64,000 bases of DNA. Origin: Motiliproteus sp041586735. Lineage in GTDB: Bacteria; Pseudomonadota; Gammaproteobacteria; Pseudomonadales; Balneatricaceae. The notes below the pieces were generated by a model that was not told the origin of the DNA, ran no database searches, and saw only the letters and a program-made list of their open reading frames with translations. Position numbers and translations under genes: made by a program. Of the stretch, positions 62,478 to 64,000 are shown one piece after another. The stretch's first letter is position 1. Every line of letters starts with the position of its first letter. The stretch is taken from NCBI GenBank assembly GCA_041586735.1, contig JBFGZQ010000004.1, positions 1 through 64,000 of the forward strand, in the 5' to 3' direction.

Positions 62478-62492
62478 ATGTACAGGGTACAT
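62478..62492. promoter_or_regulatory. Dyad ATGTAC-AGG-GTACAT in the ribE/epimerase divergent promoter
   Basis: A perfect 6-bp inverted repeat with a 3-nt spacer lies 37 bases from the ribE ATG and 35 from the epimerase ATG, in the middle of an 85-base divergent region. The placement suits an operator for both genes. The binding protein is not identified. Confidence 0.55.
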
Positions 62493-62526
62493 TGTATCGG
62501 AACCCATCAAAGGACAGCTAGCCGCA

Positions 62527-63423
62527 ATGAAACTACTGATTACCGGAGCATCTGGATTTATTGGTTCGGCGTTGATTCGCCAGTTAGTGTCCGATGGCCA
62601 TCAGATTATTGGTTTAAGCCGTTCCCCGGAGCGGCTCCAGGACCGCTTGGCGGGCCAGCTGCGGGTCATTGGTTCGCTGACCGAGATCGATGCCGCCGAA
62701 TCTATTGATGCGCTGATTAATCTGGCCGGTGAGCCGATCTTGGATAAACGCTGGAGTGACACCAGAAAACAGCTGATTTATAACAGCCGGATAGATACCA
62801 CGACAGCGTTGATAGCGCTGATAAAGCGCCTTGATACAGCACCGAAAGTACTGATTAGCGGTTCGGCGGTCGGTTTTTATGGGTCCCATGTGGGTGATAG
62901 GGTGCTGGATGAAAATAGTGAAGGGCGGCCAGGATTTACCCATAAGCTGTGTGCTGACTGGGAAAGCAAAGCCTTAGAGGCGCAGTCGCAGGGCGTACGG
63001 GTGTGTCTGTTACGCACCGGGGTGGTGTTGGGGCAGGGCGGCGCCCTGAAACGGATGCTGTTGCCGTTCCAGCTGGCTTTGGGTGGACCTATAGGCAGCG
63101 GCAAACAGTGGTTTTCCTGGATACATCTGGACGATATGGTCGCCATCATTCGGTTTCTGCTGGCCCATGAGGTGCTGACGGGGGCTTTTAATGCCACCGC
63201 CCCACAGCCGGTAACCAACAGGGTCTTCACTCAGGCGCTGGGGCGAGTGCTGCATCGTCCGACCCTGCTGCCGATGCCTGCGTTTGTGCTGCAATGGCTC
63301 CTAGGTGAGGGTGCGGAGCTCTTGTGTGAGGGTCAACGGGTGGCGCCTGCGCGGCTACTGGAAGCGGGGTTTGAATTCAGCTACCCAGATATTGATGTGG
63401 CGCTGCAGGCACTTTTGCCCTGA
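62527..63423 (+). CDS. TIGR01777 family epimerase-like oxidoreductase (YfcH type)
   Basis: A 298-residue extended short-chain dehydrogenase. The NAD(P) motif LLITGASGFIGSALIRQL opens the protein, with INLAGEPILDKRWSDTRKQ near residue 70 and LISGSAVGFYGS near 112, both typical of TIGR01777, and a C-terminal domain (PMPAFVLQWLLGEGAELLCE). The usual YxxxK appears replaced, as is common in this family. Reaction unknown. Start ATG 62527 is preferred to the longer frame from 62473. Divergent from ribE across a dyad. Confidence 0.88.
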   Translation: MKLLITGASGFIGSALIRQLVSDGHQIIGLSRSPERLQDRLAGQLRVIGSLTEIDAAESIDALINLAGEPILDKRWSDTRKQLIYNSRIDTTTALIALIKRLDTAPKVLISGSAVGFYGSHVGDRVLDENSEGRPGFTHKLCADWESKALEAQSQGVRVCLLRTGVVLGQGGALKRMLLPFQLALGGPIGSGKQWFSWIHLDDMVAIIRFLLAHEVLTGAFNATAPQPVTNRVFTQALGRVLHRPTLLPMPAFVLQWLLGEGAELLCEGQRVAPARLLEAGFEFSYPDIDVALQALLP

Positions 63424-63455
63424 GCGTTTAGGTCGTCAATAGCAGGCGTTCAGGG

Positions 63456-64000
63456 TCAGGCGTCGCGGCTATCTTCTAGGCGGTGTTTAGCTGTGCTGCG
63501 TTGTGCCGCTTTTAGAATGCCACGCAGCATATTCAGCTCCAGCACCTCGGGTCGGGCGCGATTAAACAGCCGGCGCAGTTTGGTGAGTGATCGGCCTTCA
63601 TGGTTGGCGACCATAAAGCCGATATCTCTGAGCATCTGTTCCAGGTGTTGGTAAAAATATTCCATCTCCTGGTGGCTGGGGTAGTGGGCCTCCTCCGCTG
63701 CAATAACAGGGTTATCGGCGACTGTTGAGGTGACAACGCTCGCCAGATGGTGCTTCCAGATCTCATAGCAGATGACCTGAATGGCAGCGCTGACATTGAG
63801 GACCGGGTGCTCAGGATTAGCCGGGATGGCAACGTGAAAGTGGCACTGCATCAGCTCTTCGTTGGTCAGCCCCATTCGCTCACGCCCGAAAACGATGGCA
63901 ACAGGTCCCTGATGGGCTTCGGTGACGGCCTTGTTAGCGCACTGCTCGGCATCCAGCATCGGCCAAGGAAAACTGCGGCTGCGCGCACTGGCGCCAATCA
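63456..64000 (-). CDS. trmJ: tRNA (cytidine/uridine-2'-O-)-methyltransferase TrmJ (5' end beyond window)
   Basis: SPOUT enzyme that 2'-O-methylates position 32 of tRNA. The last 181 residues are in the window; the frame runs off the right edge with GASARSRSFPWPMLDAEQC, the expected upstream part. Knot motifs are VAIVFGRERMGLTNEELMQC and IPANPEHPVLNVSAAIQVIC, followed by the TrmJ C-terminal region (LEQMLRDIGFM, LTKLRRLFNRARPEVLELNM). It converges on the epimerase gene with 32 bases between. Confidence 0.92.
   Translation of the reverse strand, partial: IGASARSRSFPWPMLDAEQCANKAVTEAHQGPVAIVFGRERMGLTNEELMQCHFHVAIPANPEHPVLNVSAAIQVICYEIWKHHLASVVTSTVADNPVIAAEEAHYPSHQEMEYFYQHLEQMLRDIGFMVANHEGRSLTKLRRLFNRARPEVLELNMLRGILKAAQRSTAKHRLEDSRDA

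Noticed and set aside
62470..62500. CarH/LitR-type light-responsive operator reading of the TACA repeats near ribE
   Set aside because: The TACA units are spaced about 7 bases rather than the 11 expected, and no MerR-type gene is nearby; only the dyad itself is reported.
62442..62526. FMN riboswitch ahead of ribE
   Set aside because: The leader is too short and lacks the conserved RFN core.
1..64000. tRNA, rRNA, CRISPR or prophage features
   Set aside because: No TpsiC-arm signature with a foldable cloverleaf, no rRNA-like stretch, no regularly spaced repeats and no phage gene cluster were noticed; a tRNAscan or CRISPR search would settle it.

Overview
The window reads as chromosomal core DNA of a gammaproteobacterium, most likely from the Pseudomonadales/Oceanospirillales side. 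The main evidence is gene order: leuC-leuD-leuB-asd-fimV-truA-trpF-trpB-trpA-accD-folC-SPOR-cvpA-purF-metZ, smrA/prmB-aroC-MFS, rsxABCDGE-nth, and a LysR gene divergent from leuC are all arrangements of this group. Base composition is moderately G+C-rich and even throughout. I see no rRNA, tRNA, CRISPR array or prophage. The placement rests on synteny and remembered protein families, because no search could be run.

Layout. 1-5.3 kb: proS, a DUF523 gene, a ChaN-like lipoprotein, ansA and a decayed XRE-type regulator, with a palindromic REP-like element (core GTCGGGCTTTAGCCCGAC) between and beside genes. 5.3-8.2 kb: an Lrp regulator, a tRNA-queuosine mannosyltransferase-like glycosyltransferase and three small unknown proteins. 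8.2-13.2 kb: a second, stand-alone TrpB-like enzyme, pdxB, an AcoX-type NAD kinase-like gene and mdh. 13.3-18 kb: a membrane pseudokinase fused to an FGE-like domain, kdsA, an HI0933-family flavoprotein and a DUF4124 gene. 18.1-24.5 kb: the rsxABCDGE-nth electron-transfer operon. 24.6-31.6 kb: sulfur assimilation, with cysD and cysN on one strand and a TauE-family exporter, cysI, DUF934 and an APS-type cysH on the other. 31.8-36.4 kb: folE, smrA, prmB, aroC and an MFS transporter. 36.5-41.5 kb: polyhydroxyalkanoate genes (a DUF6489-like gene and phaR converging on phaC-phaE of class III), split by a complete group II intron of about 2.1 kb lying directly after the phaR terminator. 41.6-47.1 kb: leucine biosynthesis and asd. 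47.4-59.9 kb: fimV, truA, trpFBA, accD, folC, SPOR, cvpA, purF and metZ. 60-64 kb: an AhpD/CMD-like protein with an ECF sigma and a zinc-finger anti-sigma candidate, then ribE, a TIGR01777 epimerase and the 3' part of trmJ.

How the parts fit. The sulfur genes describe a pathway through APS: CysDN makes APS, the Fe-S type CysH reduces it, and CysI (with DUF934) reduces sulfite. The CysC-like tail of CysN has lost its P-loop, which fits a pathway that does not need PAPS for assimilation. MetZ then uses sulfide for homocysteine. The most unusual items are the pseudokinase-FGE fusion, the degenerate CysN tail, the intron at the phaR terminator, the extra TrpB, the structured element between cysD and cysN, and an ECF sigma gene without a convincing standard start codon.
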